From assembly GCF_000247815.1 (NCBI RefSeq), contig NC_021686.1, positions 12,960,562 to 13,024,561 of the forward strand: a stretch of DNA of 64,000 nt. Direction: 5' to 3'. Below are positions 23,604 through 35,089 of the stretch, one piece after another. The position numbers were made by a program, and so were the translations under genes. The DNA is from Ficedula albicollis (taxonomy: Eukaryota; Chordata; Aves; Passeriformes; Muscicapidae). A model generated the notes under the pieces. The model was not told where the DNA came from. It saw nothing but the letters and a program-made list of their open reading frames with translations, and made no database searches. Position 1 is the first letter of the stretch. Each line of letters opens with the position of its first letter.

Positions 23604-24101
23604 TTTTTTTTTTTTTTTCCTATCTCTGAGGTTTAATTTATAGTCCCAGGGTGGCATCACCAGTTGTCTCTCTTTAGATCTTCGTATAGTAAATACTAAA
23701 GCTCACCTCTGAGTGAAACTCTGTTCTCACAGGTCTTTTAGCTGGTCTGTGCAGGTCGATCTTCCCAGTCCTTCACTCCCACCAGATGGAGATATGATCA
23801 CTAGAAAGGACAATGAGGCATAAATCAAAGTTATTCCACAAACAGAATTTCAAAAGGTTTCTAAGGACAAAAATGAAATTTATAAAGCTTCATTAGCGCA
23901 GCATGATCTAATTGTATCCAGATTGTAGTAAATTTATAGATTTATAGAAATTAATATAGTGTGTTTTCATCTTGGATTTGTTTCAATTTCTGAGGGATTA
24001 TAGCACTTTCTAGCAGTCCTAAAATTTCTTCTATAAACAGATAAATCTCTCTCCTAAATAATCCAGATTCTAGGCCTTGTCTCTCCAGATTATATCTACA
24101 A
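23604..24101 (+). repeat. 505-bp tandem duplication, copy 1 (T15 + 483 bp)
   Basis: A T15 run (23604-23618) is followed by a complex AT-rich segment starting CCTATCTCTGAGG. The same segment starts again at 24124, a period of 505 bp. I see no substitution between the copies; only the T-run length differs. The unit itself resembles single-copy regulatory-type DNA rather than a known transposon. Confidence 0.94.
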
Positions 24102-24608
24102 TTTTTTTTTTTTTTTTTTTTTTCCTATCTCTGAGGTTTAATTTATAGTCCCAGGGTGGCATCACCAGTTGTCTCTCTTTAGATCTTCGTATAGTAAATA
24201 CTAAAGCTCACCTCTGAGTGAAACTCTGTTCTCACAGGTCTTTTAGCTGGTCTGTGCAGGTCGATCTTCCCAGTCCTTCACTCCCACCAGATGGAGATAT
24301 GATCACTAGAAAGGACAATGAGGCATAAATCAAAGTTATTCCACAAACAGAATTTCAAAAGGTTTCTAAGGACAAAAATGAAATTTATAAAGCTTCATTA
24401 GCGCAGCATGATCTAATTGTATCCAGATTGTAGTAAATTTATAGATTTATAGAAATTAATATAGTGTGTTTTCATCTTGGATTTGTTTCAATTTCTGAGG
24501 GATTATAGCACTTTCTAGCAGTCCTAAAATTTCTTCTATAAACAGATAAATCTCTCTCCTAAATAATCCAGATTCTAGGCCTTGTCTCTCCAGATTATAT
24601 CTACAATT
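24102..24608 (+). repeat. 505-bp tandem duplication, copy 2 (T22 + 485 bp)
   Basis: A T22 run (24102-24123) followed by the second copy, ending at CTACAATT, after which single-copy sequence (CAGCCATCAGCC) resumes. The junction falls in the T-run, consistent with homopolymer-mediated duplication or an assembly loop at the T-run. Confidence 0.94.
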
Positions 24609-24898
24609 CAGCCATCAGCCTGAACCTGATCTGGGCCTGGAAGAATCTTTCTTAGCAAATATTTGTCCACCTTTTTAGAGACTTGGTTTGCCTGACTCAG
24701 AGGCGCTCTGGATGTGAGCAGTGATGTGTGGTATTTATATTGCCTTTCCCTGCGCCCTTGCTCCCTGGGCAATGGTCACAGGCAGCTCCAAAGAGGAAAG
24801 AGCCATAAAAGCTGATGTCTCTGCCCAGAAGTGATGAAAGATGATCTCACATCTGGGTGACACCTGTGCTCTCTGTCCCTCTTGCTCTGAATACCTGC
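24609..24898. other. Non-coding intergenic stretch
   Basis: Short unique segment between the 505-bp duplication and the minisatellite. Confidence 0.5.
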
Positions 24899-25115
24899 TG
24901 TTTATCTGCTGTCCTGCCTCTTGCTGGAGCGGTCCATGCTGCTGGCATCATGAAAACCCTGGCTGAGCCCCCTCTTGCTCTGGAGCGGTCCATGCTGCTG
25001 GCATCATGAAAGCCCTGGCTGAGCCCCCTCTTGCCCTGTTTATCTGCTGTCCTGCCTCTTGCTGGAGCGGTCCATGCTGCTGGCATCATGAAAACCCTGG
25101 CTGAGCCCCCTCTTG
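24899..25115 (+). repeat. Small minisatellite, 56-bp unit with 138-bp higher-order repeat
   Basis: The motif GGAGCGGTCCATGCTGCTGG occurs at 24926, 24982 and 25064. Copies 1 and 2 are 56 bp apart. Copies 1 and 3 also share an upstream segment (TTTATCTGCTGTCCTGCC at 24901 and 25039), giving a 138-bp higher-order period. Minus-strand frames across it give repetitive peptide strings that are not a recognised protein. Confidence 0.92.
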
Positions 25116-26629
25116 CTTTGGGCTCACACCTCCCTCCCTGGTGTGGTTGCAATCCAGTGCTCTCCTCACTTCTCCTCCCCAGCCCAGAGACAGCATCACT
25201 GACCCACCAGTACCCCCAGCCCAGCTTTGCCTCTCCTGGAAATTGTATCTGGCTGCCCTTTCTGCGAGGCCTGGACAGCCTCGTGCCTCGCAATGGCATT
25301 GTCATGGAGTGGCAGCCCTGGAGGCTGAGATGTCCCCGAGTCCCTCTGGCACTGGGTGACATCTCCTCCCCACTCCCTCCTTAGTTCTTTGTCCCTGTGG
25401 TCCCCCTGGCATCTGCCACTGATGGTTCCTTAGGATGGAGAAATGAACCAAAGACAGAAGTGCACGTGATCCACATGGCTGTGGCCAGAGTTTCCTTGCT
25501 GAGGTCTGAGTCCCTCTTCTCCAGCCTGTCCTGTCCCGTGTCCCTGCTGTCCCCCAGCGCCCCTCCCAGGCACTGGAGGAGCTTCGGTGCCACCACAGCT
25601 CTGACATCAATCTCCTGCACAGCTGCCCCTTCCAGACCTCGGTGCTTTCCCAGACCCCAGGACCCCTGTGGCCCTCGAGCTGAGCCCCCAGAGGCTGCTG
25701 CCACCCCAGCACTGCCGCCAGCATCCAGGCTGGGAGCTGCCTGCTGCGGGGACCCAGGCACAGCAGATAGAGTTGCACGGTCGTTATTTCCAGGAGCCTC
25801 TTGATCAGTGGTATCAAAGGCACCAACAAAGGTCATCCTGAACTTTAAACTCAACACCCTTTCCCATCCCCCCAGCAAAGCGCTTTCCACCCAGGCAGTA
25901 AATCTTTCTGTGATGAGGGGGAGAGCACCGTTCCCAAAGAGCAGGCCCGTACAGACATCAACTCCAGCAGCTGAGCCTGTCTCCAGCCGAGGGAGACACA
26001 CAAAGGTTTGGTTCTGAAGCTTTTAGCTCAGCCTCTACCTCTGATTTCTACACCACCACAAGGTGTTGGGAGACCTGGTCTTGCACTGGGCTCTCTGCAG
26101 CACGGCAGGGCTCGGGACTGGGCTGACAAGCTTGGGTGGGGTGTGCTAGAGACACCCCAGACAGAGCAAAACTCAAGGGACCTTGGTCAATCTGGGAGAT
26201 GTGGATGCATCAGTTTTATCCACCTCCAGACTCAAGGGGATTTTCCATCCCAGGGAGCACTGGAGGCTTCTTGGGGCTTCGATGTTCCCAAAACACTGTC
26301 ATGCTTCCAAAGAAGTGTCTCTCCCTGTGGTGAGATTTTTACAATAAATACTCATTGCACACCAAAAGATATCACTTGTAACAAAGAAAAACACCCAGAG
26401 AACAAGAAAATAAGTCCTGGCTCCAGAAACAGTTCCACACAAAACATTTAGATTTGAGTCAATATTATTGAGAATTTTTAATAAAATTGCTTAAAAGTCT
26501 CCCTCTGAATGACAATCAGAAACCACTTCTCTCAGCCACTGAAACTGCCTCACACCCTCTTAGGTTGTCTGTGAGGTTCCACACTCTTCCATGCTCTTGC
26601 TATTTTTTTTTTCCTTCCTTCCCTATAAT
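25116..26629. other. GC-richer non-coding stretch, no gene recognised
   Basis: The region from 25116 to about 26000 is GC-rich. The minus strand is open for 206 codons (25381-26001), but the translation shows no domain, signal peptide or repeat I recognise. AT content rises from 26340. No transposon is identified. Confidence 0.45.
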
Positions 26630-27345
26630 AAGATTTATTATTGGGTTATTCTTCATGGTATATTAGCCCTTAGCCAGAGCTGGTGCTGACAGAAATGTTA
26701 GTCATTTGGGCTCTGCTTAACCTGCTAAGAAGAACTGAATTTACAGAATGGGACGAGGCTTTTTATGATTTCATTCCAGAGCCAAATCAGATAAGAATAA
26801 TTATCCTCTCCTGGGATATTAGGCAGCACCTCCCCAGGACCGGCAGCTGACAGCTGTTTTATTGGTTGAGTCACTTGGGTCTGGAGTCGAGGATTAATTG
26901 TTCGTGTGTCCGGGTGGCTCCAGGAACAACAGTGAAAGCTTCTTTCTGGAGATGGGAGATAATTTATTTTCAATTGTTTTCATGCACATGATTTCCGTGG
27001 ACAAGGTGAATTAAAAATAAAATCGCATAAATAACCCTGCTCCCACCACTCCGCATTCGTTCTTAAACACTGGTTTGTGCATTTCAGATCTAGGGGTCCT
27101 TAGCAGAAAAAGAAATTGTAGCAATCAGAGGCAATACAGTCCTCCCAAAGCAAGTTCAAGTCCACTTTGTCACCAAATGTCCCCTCTGACCAACGCACGA
27201 AGGCAGTGCCCGATGCCCACCCCTGCCCTTCCTTGGCGCCCACCCCCAAATGCTTTTATTTCAGAATTAATTTACTCCTGCCTATCACCTGCTTGAGATT
27301 ATTCTAATGATGATGGCTGGGATCCAAAGCAAATTAAAAGCCAGT
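26630..27345. promoter_or_regulatory. Candidate conserved non-coding cluster
   Basis: Two AT-rich pieces (about 26630-27060 and 27240-27345) flank a C-rich piece. Words include AGATTTATTATTGGG, AGAATAATTATCC, GAGGATTAATTGTTCG, TTCAGAATTAATTTAC and TCTAATGATGATGG. It looks like enhancer DNA; conservation is not tested. Confidence 0.38.
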
Positions 27346-28984
27346 GGTGAGGCTTTCCCTGGCTGGAGCAGCCAGGCGCTGGGCTGAGCTGCGGGCGCCG
27401 CGTGTCGGGGTGGCAGGGCTGGCTGTCCCCTCCTGGGACACGCTCTGTGCTCTGTGCCGGGCAGAAGGGGCCAGGAGCAGGCAGGGCAGGCATTGCCTGG
27501 AGCAGCAGGGGCTCAGGCAGCCCAACACCCACTGCCCAGCTCCTGTGCACGGCTCTGCCAGCGCTGGGGAAGCCAGGGAGGATTCCTCACCCATCCTTCC
27601 CTGGGATGCAGCAGGAATAAAAGTCCCCCGTTCTCCAGGGGTGTGCTGTCAGCTTTCTGCTCAACATCCCTTCTCCTCTTGCCTATCCATGGGTTGTGTT
27701 TTGCCTGTGTGCTGAGGAGGGGAAGCAGCCCAAAAGGGGTTTTTGCTCTGGGGTTTGCAGTTTGAGTGGAAAGGGGCAAGTCCCCAAGTCCTCTTGCAGA
27801 GCTCACATCAGTGGTCCCACAGTTCAGCTCGTGCTGCAGTCACTGTGCCTCAAAACAGGGAAGGTGTTCTGTGTGGGGGAAGAAATTTAAAATTTATAAC
27901 AACTGCTTCCCACCCTTCCCCCTCTTTCCATCTTCATGTAGTGTCTATGTCTATGGTACTGTTGCTTTGGATTGCAAGGAGACTTTGAAGTTCCTCTCAA
28001 GAAGAGGAAAAAGAAAGAGTCAGGGCAAACCACCCCTGGGGCTGGCTGAATGAGCAGGGCTCTCATGGCTTTGGAGCAGGGTGGGTCCTTGCAGTGCTGC
28101 ACCTCAAACCCAGGGAGCAGAGCCCTCCAGCAGATAAAGCACACGAGGTCTTTGTGTGCATGGCAAAGACGATGGACAGTTTTCAGGCTTGGCACAAAGT
28201 GAGCAAAAGTCTCACTGAAGCCAAGAAGCGTCTTTGCCCACTTCTGCCAGGGCTAACTTTGTCCCTGAGGCCATTACCCGGGGGCTCTCAGGCGCTTCGG
28301 GTGCACACTGCTGATCTGTCAGATGAGGAAGTTATGAGGAAGCAATGGAGTGTCACAAAGGGATTGAAGAGAATTGATACGTGAGCCTGGATAATTATGA
28401 GGTTGCCAGTCCAGTGTCATTTCACGGCTGGGCTGGCTCTTTGTGGTGTATGATACCCATCAATGCAAAAATGGAAATGAAGATAAATGGGGCAATGGCA
28501 GCAGCAGTTAGATCTGTCTTGCAGGCTGACTGCTGAAGTTCCCTGTTGATTTGGGAGCAGCATCCTCCATCAGCAGCAAGAGGTAAATTTGGGAAGTGTG
28601 GCTTGCCACAACCAGCTATGGGATCCAGCACAAGCCATTGAGTACTACCAGCTCACCAGGCTGGGCAATTTTCAGAAAGTAGCTGGGCAATCTGTCCTTT
28701 CTCAGGGTTAAATAGTCACTTTGCTGTGTCTGCTTTGCCTGTTAAGGTGAAGATCACAGGAAAGGTTGAAGTAGGACAGTGATGCAGCTGGGTTAGGAGG
28801 ACATCAGGGAGTGACAAAGCCAAGGGGTGGAAATTTTGAGTTAGGTAAGAAGTAACAGGAACTAAGACAGAGGGTCTCAAAAGATGTCTATGCAGTAGAA
28901 AAATGTTGGACAAGCAAAAGTTTAACTTCAGAAGAGAAGAAAAAATTGTTTCCACGCAGGAGAGAGCTGTCTGTGATGTACCTG
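27346..28984. other. Non-coding intergenic stretch with GC-rich start
   Basis: 27355-27580 is GC-rich with a few CpGs (GCGGGCGCCGCGTGTCGGGG near 27390) but is too short and CpG-poor overall for a clear island. The rest is unique sequence. No gene is recognised. Confidence 0.45.
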
Positions 28985-29065
28985 ATCAGAGTCCCAGTAG
29001 ACAGAGCACTGAGGCTCAGCTGGGCAGTGTGACTTCCTCAAGGTCACATCAGTATTTCCCTCCTT
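28985..29065 (-). repeat. Possible decayed MIR-type SINE fragment
   Basis: The words CACTGAGGCTCAGCTGGGCA and GTGACTTCCTCAAGGTCACA occur in the order and spacing of the conserved part of MIR-family SINEs, read in reverse orientation. No tRNA-like head or tail is visible. MIR remnants are scarce in birds, so chance similarity remains possible. Confidence 0.35.
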
Positions 29066-31299
29066 GGGAGGGAAGTGTGCACTATGAGAAAATGGAAACT
29101 TGTGATTTGCACCAACACATGTTGCATCATCCTGAAGCTGACCTAGGCTCACTCAATCTGACCCCACAGTAGTTACAGACAGAAATCCCTGAAAAGCCGA
29201 GGTGCAATATTTTGGAAGAGACAGAATGATTCCTACAGAAAGAAATTTGTAGGAATTACAAGAAGAGGAGGAATAGCAGAAGATGCTGCATATTTAAAAA
29301 ATTATGTTGGCTATAAATGGATTTAGTTAGGGAAATTTCTGTTTCATGTAGCAGCTACTCATAGCTTGACTCTGTCTACAGAGGTGCCAGAAACCCCAAG
29401 GCAGTGGAGGATGGAGAGGAGGAAGCTCTAAGGATGGTTTTGAGGAACAAAGTGTTTTGATTGTGATGCTGAGCCCTCTGCAATGAAGAGCAATGCCAAA
29501 CAGATGATGACATGATTTATTTGCAGAAGGTGCTGCCCTCACCATGCATGAGATGTCCAGGAAATAAAGGCTCTCAGACCTCAATTAGCAATGAGATTCC
29601 AGTGATAACAATTGCTGCCTGGGATGGAGGAGAAGGAGACCTGATTAGGGGAGTAGTGGAGGGTGTCTCTGTAAACATGGCCAAAGTTCTGGGCTGGCAT
29701 TACCTGTCACCCTCTGTATTTCCCCCCACTTCATGATCTGAGAACATGTGGGAGCTTCAGCCCACACTTGCTGCATGGTCTCCACAGAGAGGACGCCTTT
29801 CTGAGCTCAGGGGATGGAAATTTGGGTAAGAAGCACTCACAGTGACTGTGCACAGTGTTTTGCAGATCAGTGGGGAGGCTGCTGTGCATCCATCTCAGCC
29901 AGGAGAGAAGCCTTGGGTCAGGCAGAGGAACACTGCATGAAATACAACGGTACTGAAATCACCACTTCGCCCCACACCCTGCTCAGGAGGAGAGGAAATT
30001 TGAACATCCTCCAAGTGTAGGACACTAAAATAAGTGAGGAGCATTTGGGATCACACCTCACCCCTGCAAAGAGAAGAATTATTGGGAACAGAAGACACAG
30101 TGTCCCTATTGCCAGCCCAGCAAACATTTAATACAAAGTCCAGCAGCTCTAGATAGTTCCTTCGTGAAGCATAACTAAGACGTTGACAAGAGATTTAAAA
30201 ACTTTGTCACATCAATGCAAGAAATTGGAACTGGATGCAGTTTTATTGGAAATGTAAGGGCTTTTTTTTCCCATTTCTGTGTTCAATAGAAAACTTAAAT
30301 ATTGAAAGGAAAGCTCTCTGGGGATGGAAAATCTCCTCCAGTACACCCCACAGCAGACAAGAGGGATGATAGCTTTTCAAACCAAGGCTGAGACCTCTCC
30401 TGGGAGGAAAAACAGCAGGGAAAAGGTCAAAAGGTTGAAGCTTAAATTTAGGGAACTTGTTTTCTTCATTACTTTTAAATTTCAGCCTTTAAGATAAGAA
30501 TTTAAGAGCACAAATTTGGGAGATATTTCCATTTTCCCTATTAAGAGATAGCTGCAGATGCACTCAGGGCTACAGTTTCTCTCTCTTCATGGCAGAGTGG
30601 TGGTGGGAGGTTGGTGGGTTGAGGATGAAGAGATCTCATCCTCAGCAGTGAAGAGACCTCCAACCCACCCCATAACCCGGGAGCAGGTTATTCACCCTTT
30701 TCTGGTTTTTCTCCTATATAACAAAAGGTGTAAAACAAGCTACTGGGGCTGAAAAGGGCTCACAATTACTTGGCATTGTCCTCATCAGCAGAGCTCAGGC
30801 ATCTCTGGGAAGTGATAGGACAGTGATGTCTGTGCCTCAGTTTCCCTGCAAAGCTGTGCTGTCCCACAAAACAGACTGGAGTTATAAATCAGCCAGCTAG
30901 CAGGACTTAGAGCTGCTGTAACAAAATCAAGTGGGAGAAAGTTGATATATTTTCTTTTTTTTTTCCCCCCCAAATCAGATGCAAACCTACTCTGCTCAAA
31001 TCCTCTGCTCTTAGTGTGGGACTCTTCCAGTTTAAGAGGGGGGCAAAGCAGGGATTTCCAATGCAAAATTCAGGACAGTCGAGAGGCAAAGCAATAATTG
31101 TCAGTCCAGAGAGCATCCCAGTGCACATGTTCAGAGGATAAGAGTGTCACCAGAGTCTATTGTCTGTCCCCTCTCTGTTAAAGTAGAGATAAGGCTGGGA
31201 TAAATCTCACTGGGACATTCTGCCCTATGATGTTATTTCATGCCACATCACCTAATAGGTGTATTTTCACACTGCTTGCTACTGCTGTGAGGCTCTGCA
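29066..31299. other. Non-coding intergenic stretch
   Basis: Unique sequence with a TGCCTCAGTTTCCCTG word near 30832 that may be another MIR scrap, and a T/C run near 30952-30970. No gene is recognised. Confidence 0.45.
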
Positions 31300-31640
31300 G
31301 CTCCTAGCCAGGCTGACAATCTCACTATATGGAGAATGGAATAGTGACGGCTAATTGATTTTACAGCAGTACCGAAGGACAGACAATGAAAGTACCATCA
31401 ATTTAATCCACTATTTAATGGTTCCAATTTAGCCTCTGTAAATGCTCACTAAACTAATTTCTCTGGGTTCAGCAATCTGAAAAGCTATCATATCTCTAAT
31501 CTCCTTCAATATATTCATCTGGAAAAGGGAATTTAGCCAATTCTGATGTGCGGAGATGATCTGTTAGCACAGTGTAAATGTTTATAACACGGCAATCTAG
31601 TTCGTTTATAAGGATATGAAAAGTTTTATTGGGGAGGGCA
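31300..31640. promoter_or_regulatory. Candidate conserved non-coding element
   Basis: AT-rich complex sequence with GGCTAATTGATTTTACAG, CATCAATTTAATCCAC and GTTTATAACACGGC, plus CpGs preserved in an AT context (GTGACGGC, ACCGAAGG, GTGCGGAG). Homeodomain-like cores are dense. Conservation is inferred. Confidence 0.42.
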
Positions 31641-33500
31641 CTGAAGTGGAACCACGGGATAATAGGCAGTTACCCAGCAGTCTCTGGGAGCCAGGGAGCG
31701 GGCAGGCATGCAGAAAAATACTAGGATTTACTTTAATCCCAAATTGTAAGCTAAAGTTCTGCCCAGTACATGATGCACCTGGGACTACTGGAACAAAGGA
31801 TTGTCTCCCGTCCCCCCGTGACCCAGGCTTTCACACTACACCATGATAGCAACAGTCATTTTACTTCCTCCAAGAGGCTGAAAATTAGTTTAGTTTTAGC
31901 ACATATATATCTCCTTGTCCAGCCAAGTTGCTAGAGGGGAGCTAGTCTTGAGGGCACTTTCTGGTCCTCTAAGGTTTGGGGGATTTGGGCTTTGACTTTT
32001 GGGGTTTTCACAGAGGTTGGGTTTTTCATGGTGAAATCTGGTTGTCCCCAAGTTCTGGACCCGACCCTGATCTTCTCCAGCTGCCAGGAGACCTCTGCTG
32101 CTCAGGCAGCCCTGAGACCCTCCTGAAGCCAAAGTGGAGCTTTTTCCCCAACTGCAGTAGGAGCAAGACCCAGTGACCTGTCTGTAGAGTTCCCTTGAGG
32201 TTTAAAGTTCTCCAGTAATTCACCCCTACTCCCCTCTCATGGAGGAGGGCCTATCCTTGGTCCAAATCCAAAAACTGAAATCTGCCACCAATCCAGGCCA
32301 AAACATATCAGGTTTAGGTTTTGGATCCCATGCAAGCACATCCCTTCCTCTTTGTTGCCTGTATCTTGAGACTGGTTTGTGCTGGTTCTTCTCCCAGAAA
32401 CTGAAGGCTGTTCCTTAAACTGCTGTGGACACCGGGGACATGCAACAGACCATTTCTTGTATTTAAAATTTTTTTTATTCCTCTCAAGATTACACTTGCA
32501 GGGGGACATTCAGTTTTGGGAGCAGTTCACAGCCTCAGAGTTTTGATGGTAAGAAGGAAGAGATAAAGCCTTTCAACCCATCACAAGAGAGGGGTATGAC
32601 AATGAAATAGTCTCTATTTTAAATATAATGACATTTTAAATATAACCCTCTAATAGCTGCCGCATGTTAACACACCTACAAGGGAGAATTTACCCATATA
32701 GACACAGACCTGCCTCTGTGCAGGGACACGTGGGAGCAGCTCACAGCTCATGCAGGAGCTCTTCATCCCCAGCTGTCCCCACCATGCCTGATGTGCCACT
32801 TCCTGCCCTTTTGACAGGACCTAGCAAACCCGTCCAGGCACCCAGGACTGGAGCAGGCATTAACAGCCCTGGGCTGGCAAATGTCTTTCATGGAGAGAGT
32901 ACTTCTGGACTGCAGTGGCTTTGTAGCCCAACCATCTTTTTTATTTTTTTTTTCCCCCCTTTTAAATTCAAAGACAATTCCACAAATGAGCTTCTGCTTG
33001 ATTAGTGTTTTAATGAATATATCTGGATAGACCAGGAGTCCACCAGCCGTGACTCCAGAGCCACAGGCGATGCCATCCAGATGCTGCCTTTGTGCTGAGT
33101 GCTGGGTGTTAATGTCAGCTGCGCCAGGGGAGCGACAAGGGCAGTAGTCAAGGAATAAGGGTGGTGTGAGACCCTGATTTCCCCTGCACTGAGCTCTGCA
33201 GCCTCAGCACAGGCACTGCAGATGGGCCATGAAAGGCGCTGGGCCGTGCTGCTGCCTGCCTGGGACCCCAGACTGGGGCAGCTGGGACCCCGAGGGGATG
33301 CTCCCACTCTGGGCAGCACAGCTCCCTGGGCTGGAGCTGCACTCAGATTGCTTGGCTCTCGTTCTTTGGCTGCCCTGCAGATGGAGAGAGGGCTGCTCGC
33401 TCACAGAGTGTGCTCATGATCACTTTGGATGGGGAAATCCTGAGCAAGGGCCGGTTTCCTTCTGCTCCCTGGACTGATCCCTGGAAAGGGACACCACACA
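31641..33500. other. Non-coding intergenic stretch
   Basis: Unique sequence with short T-rich runs (32466-32477 and 32937-32960). I see no gene or transposon boundary. Confidence 0.5.
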
Positions 33501-33730
33501 AGATGCTTTATGGCAGCAGGGCACATTTTTTCACTTGTAAATTATATTTAACATTCCAGAGAACTTTATTGCATTTGGTGTTAGGGTTTATGAAAAAATC
33601 TGTATTTAACTTCAAGCCCTGGTAAACATCTTTGCTTATGTTGTTATGCGATTCTTTATTTGAGTATTTCGATTTAATTTCACAGTTCATATACCTTAAA
33701 GTTTTGATTTTTTTCCCCTCCCCTCTCATT
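33501..33730. promoter_or_regulatory. Candidate AT-rich regulatory block
   Basis: AT-rich single-copy sequence (GTAAATTATATTTAACATT, CGATTTAATTTCACAG). The sharp change to GC-rich DNA at 33722 suggests a bounded element. Tentative. Confidence 0.3.
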
Positions 33731-34544
33731 CAGGGAGAGCCAGGGCTGGCCAGGGGCTTGTTGGTCTCTGGTGAGCTCTACTCTCCCACGGGTGATCCTG
33801 GGCTGCCACCTCCATCCCTCATCCCTAGAGAGGTGCCTGGGCATGGGGAGCAGGCAGGAGACCCCCTGAGGATGGGGAAATGCTGAGAAATATCTCAGCC
33901 TGCCACCATCCTCAGCTCAGCAGCTTTCAAGAAGCCAGTCTTCTGAAATTAGTCAACTCTGGGAGCTCCCAGGGCTTTCCCAAATTGGAAATGCATGGGG
34001 CTGAATGTAGGTCAGCACAATGGGGCTGCCCCTAGGACCACGTGTCAGGAGGCCATCCCAAAATCTGTTGAAGTCTAGGGAAGGTTTTCTGCTGGCACCA
34101 GTGGACTCTGAACCAAGCCAACAAATGCACCTGTCACAGCTTTAGCCTCCAGAGGGAGGAAGGGGAGGATGAAGAACCAAAAGGATGGCAGCAGTAAAGA
34201 CTGTAGGAAAATGTAAATATGGAGCTCAGTGGCAAATCTTGTTGGCCTCCAGGTGCCAGGGGTTGGCTGCCAAGTGTACAGATGATTTTGATAGCATGAC
34301 ACAGCTCAGTACCTCGGGTTTGTGCTGCTTCCACCAGCTCCATCCTCCTGGTCTGATCAGGGACATTGGATGTTCACCACCATGGGAATCACATGCCCAA
34401 ATTCTCCTGCAGCTCTGTGGCAAAAGGAAGAGGTGTGCAAGGCTTTGTCCCACTTGCATAATTCATTGGAAGCTGGTGAGGCTGCTGCCCAGAAGACAAG
34501 AAATGGAGAACTTGGATAATGATGGGGGTTTCTGTAGTGCTGTT
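33731..34544. other. Non-coding intergenic stretch
   Basis: Unique sequence; nothing recognisable. Confidence 0.5.
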
Positions 34545-34701
34545 TAAAAGATCTGTGTGTAAGATCTCACTTCCCTCTTTTTGCACTCTTCCTGCAGGAT
34601 TCCCTCCCTCCAGACCCAAATGCTAAAAGATCTGTGTGTAAGATCTCACTTCCCTGTTTTTGCACTCTTCCTGCAGGATTGCCTCCCTCCAGACCCAAAT
34701 G
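34545..34701 (+). repeat. 79-bp tandem duplication, two copies
   Basis: TAAAAGATCTGTGTGTAAG starts at 34545 and again at 34624, and both copies run through CTTCCTGCAGGATT to CAGACCCAAATG. I see only two substitutions between the copies. It is a recent local duplication. Confidence 0.93.
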
Positions 34702-35089
34702 TAGCAGCACCCTGGCAGCTCAAATGGCCACAGCTGTATGTCCACTTGCCACTGCTATTTACAGAACACCATTTTTAACCTGAGCCTATGATTAAATTGC
34801 CTGATTGATGTTATTGGGAAAAAAAAACCCAAACCAACAGGATGTAGAGTTTTTGGAGATCTTTCCTTTTCACACTTAGATTTATGGTTCAATTTTTGTT
34901 TAGACAAAACCCAATGCAACTTTGCTGAATAAACATCTATTTTAGGGAGACCTTGTGGAGGAGAAGTGACCTTGTGGGCAAACCCAGCCCCTCCCCCAGG
35001 CCACACCAACATGACACAACACTTTGGTATTTTTGAGGAGACAGATTTTTTTTTCCAATCCTGTTTGTGATTCCTGTGTGCTGGAGGTT
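34702..35089. other. Non-coding intergenic stretch
   Basis: Unique sequence with short A and T runs near 34820 and 35048. Confidence 0.5.
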
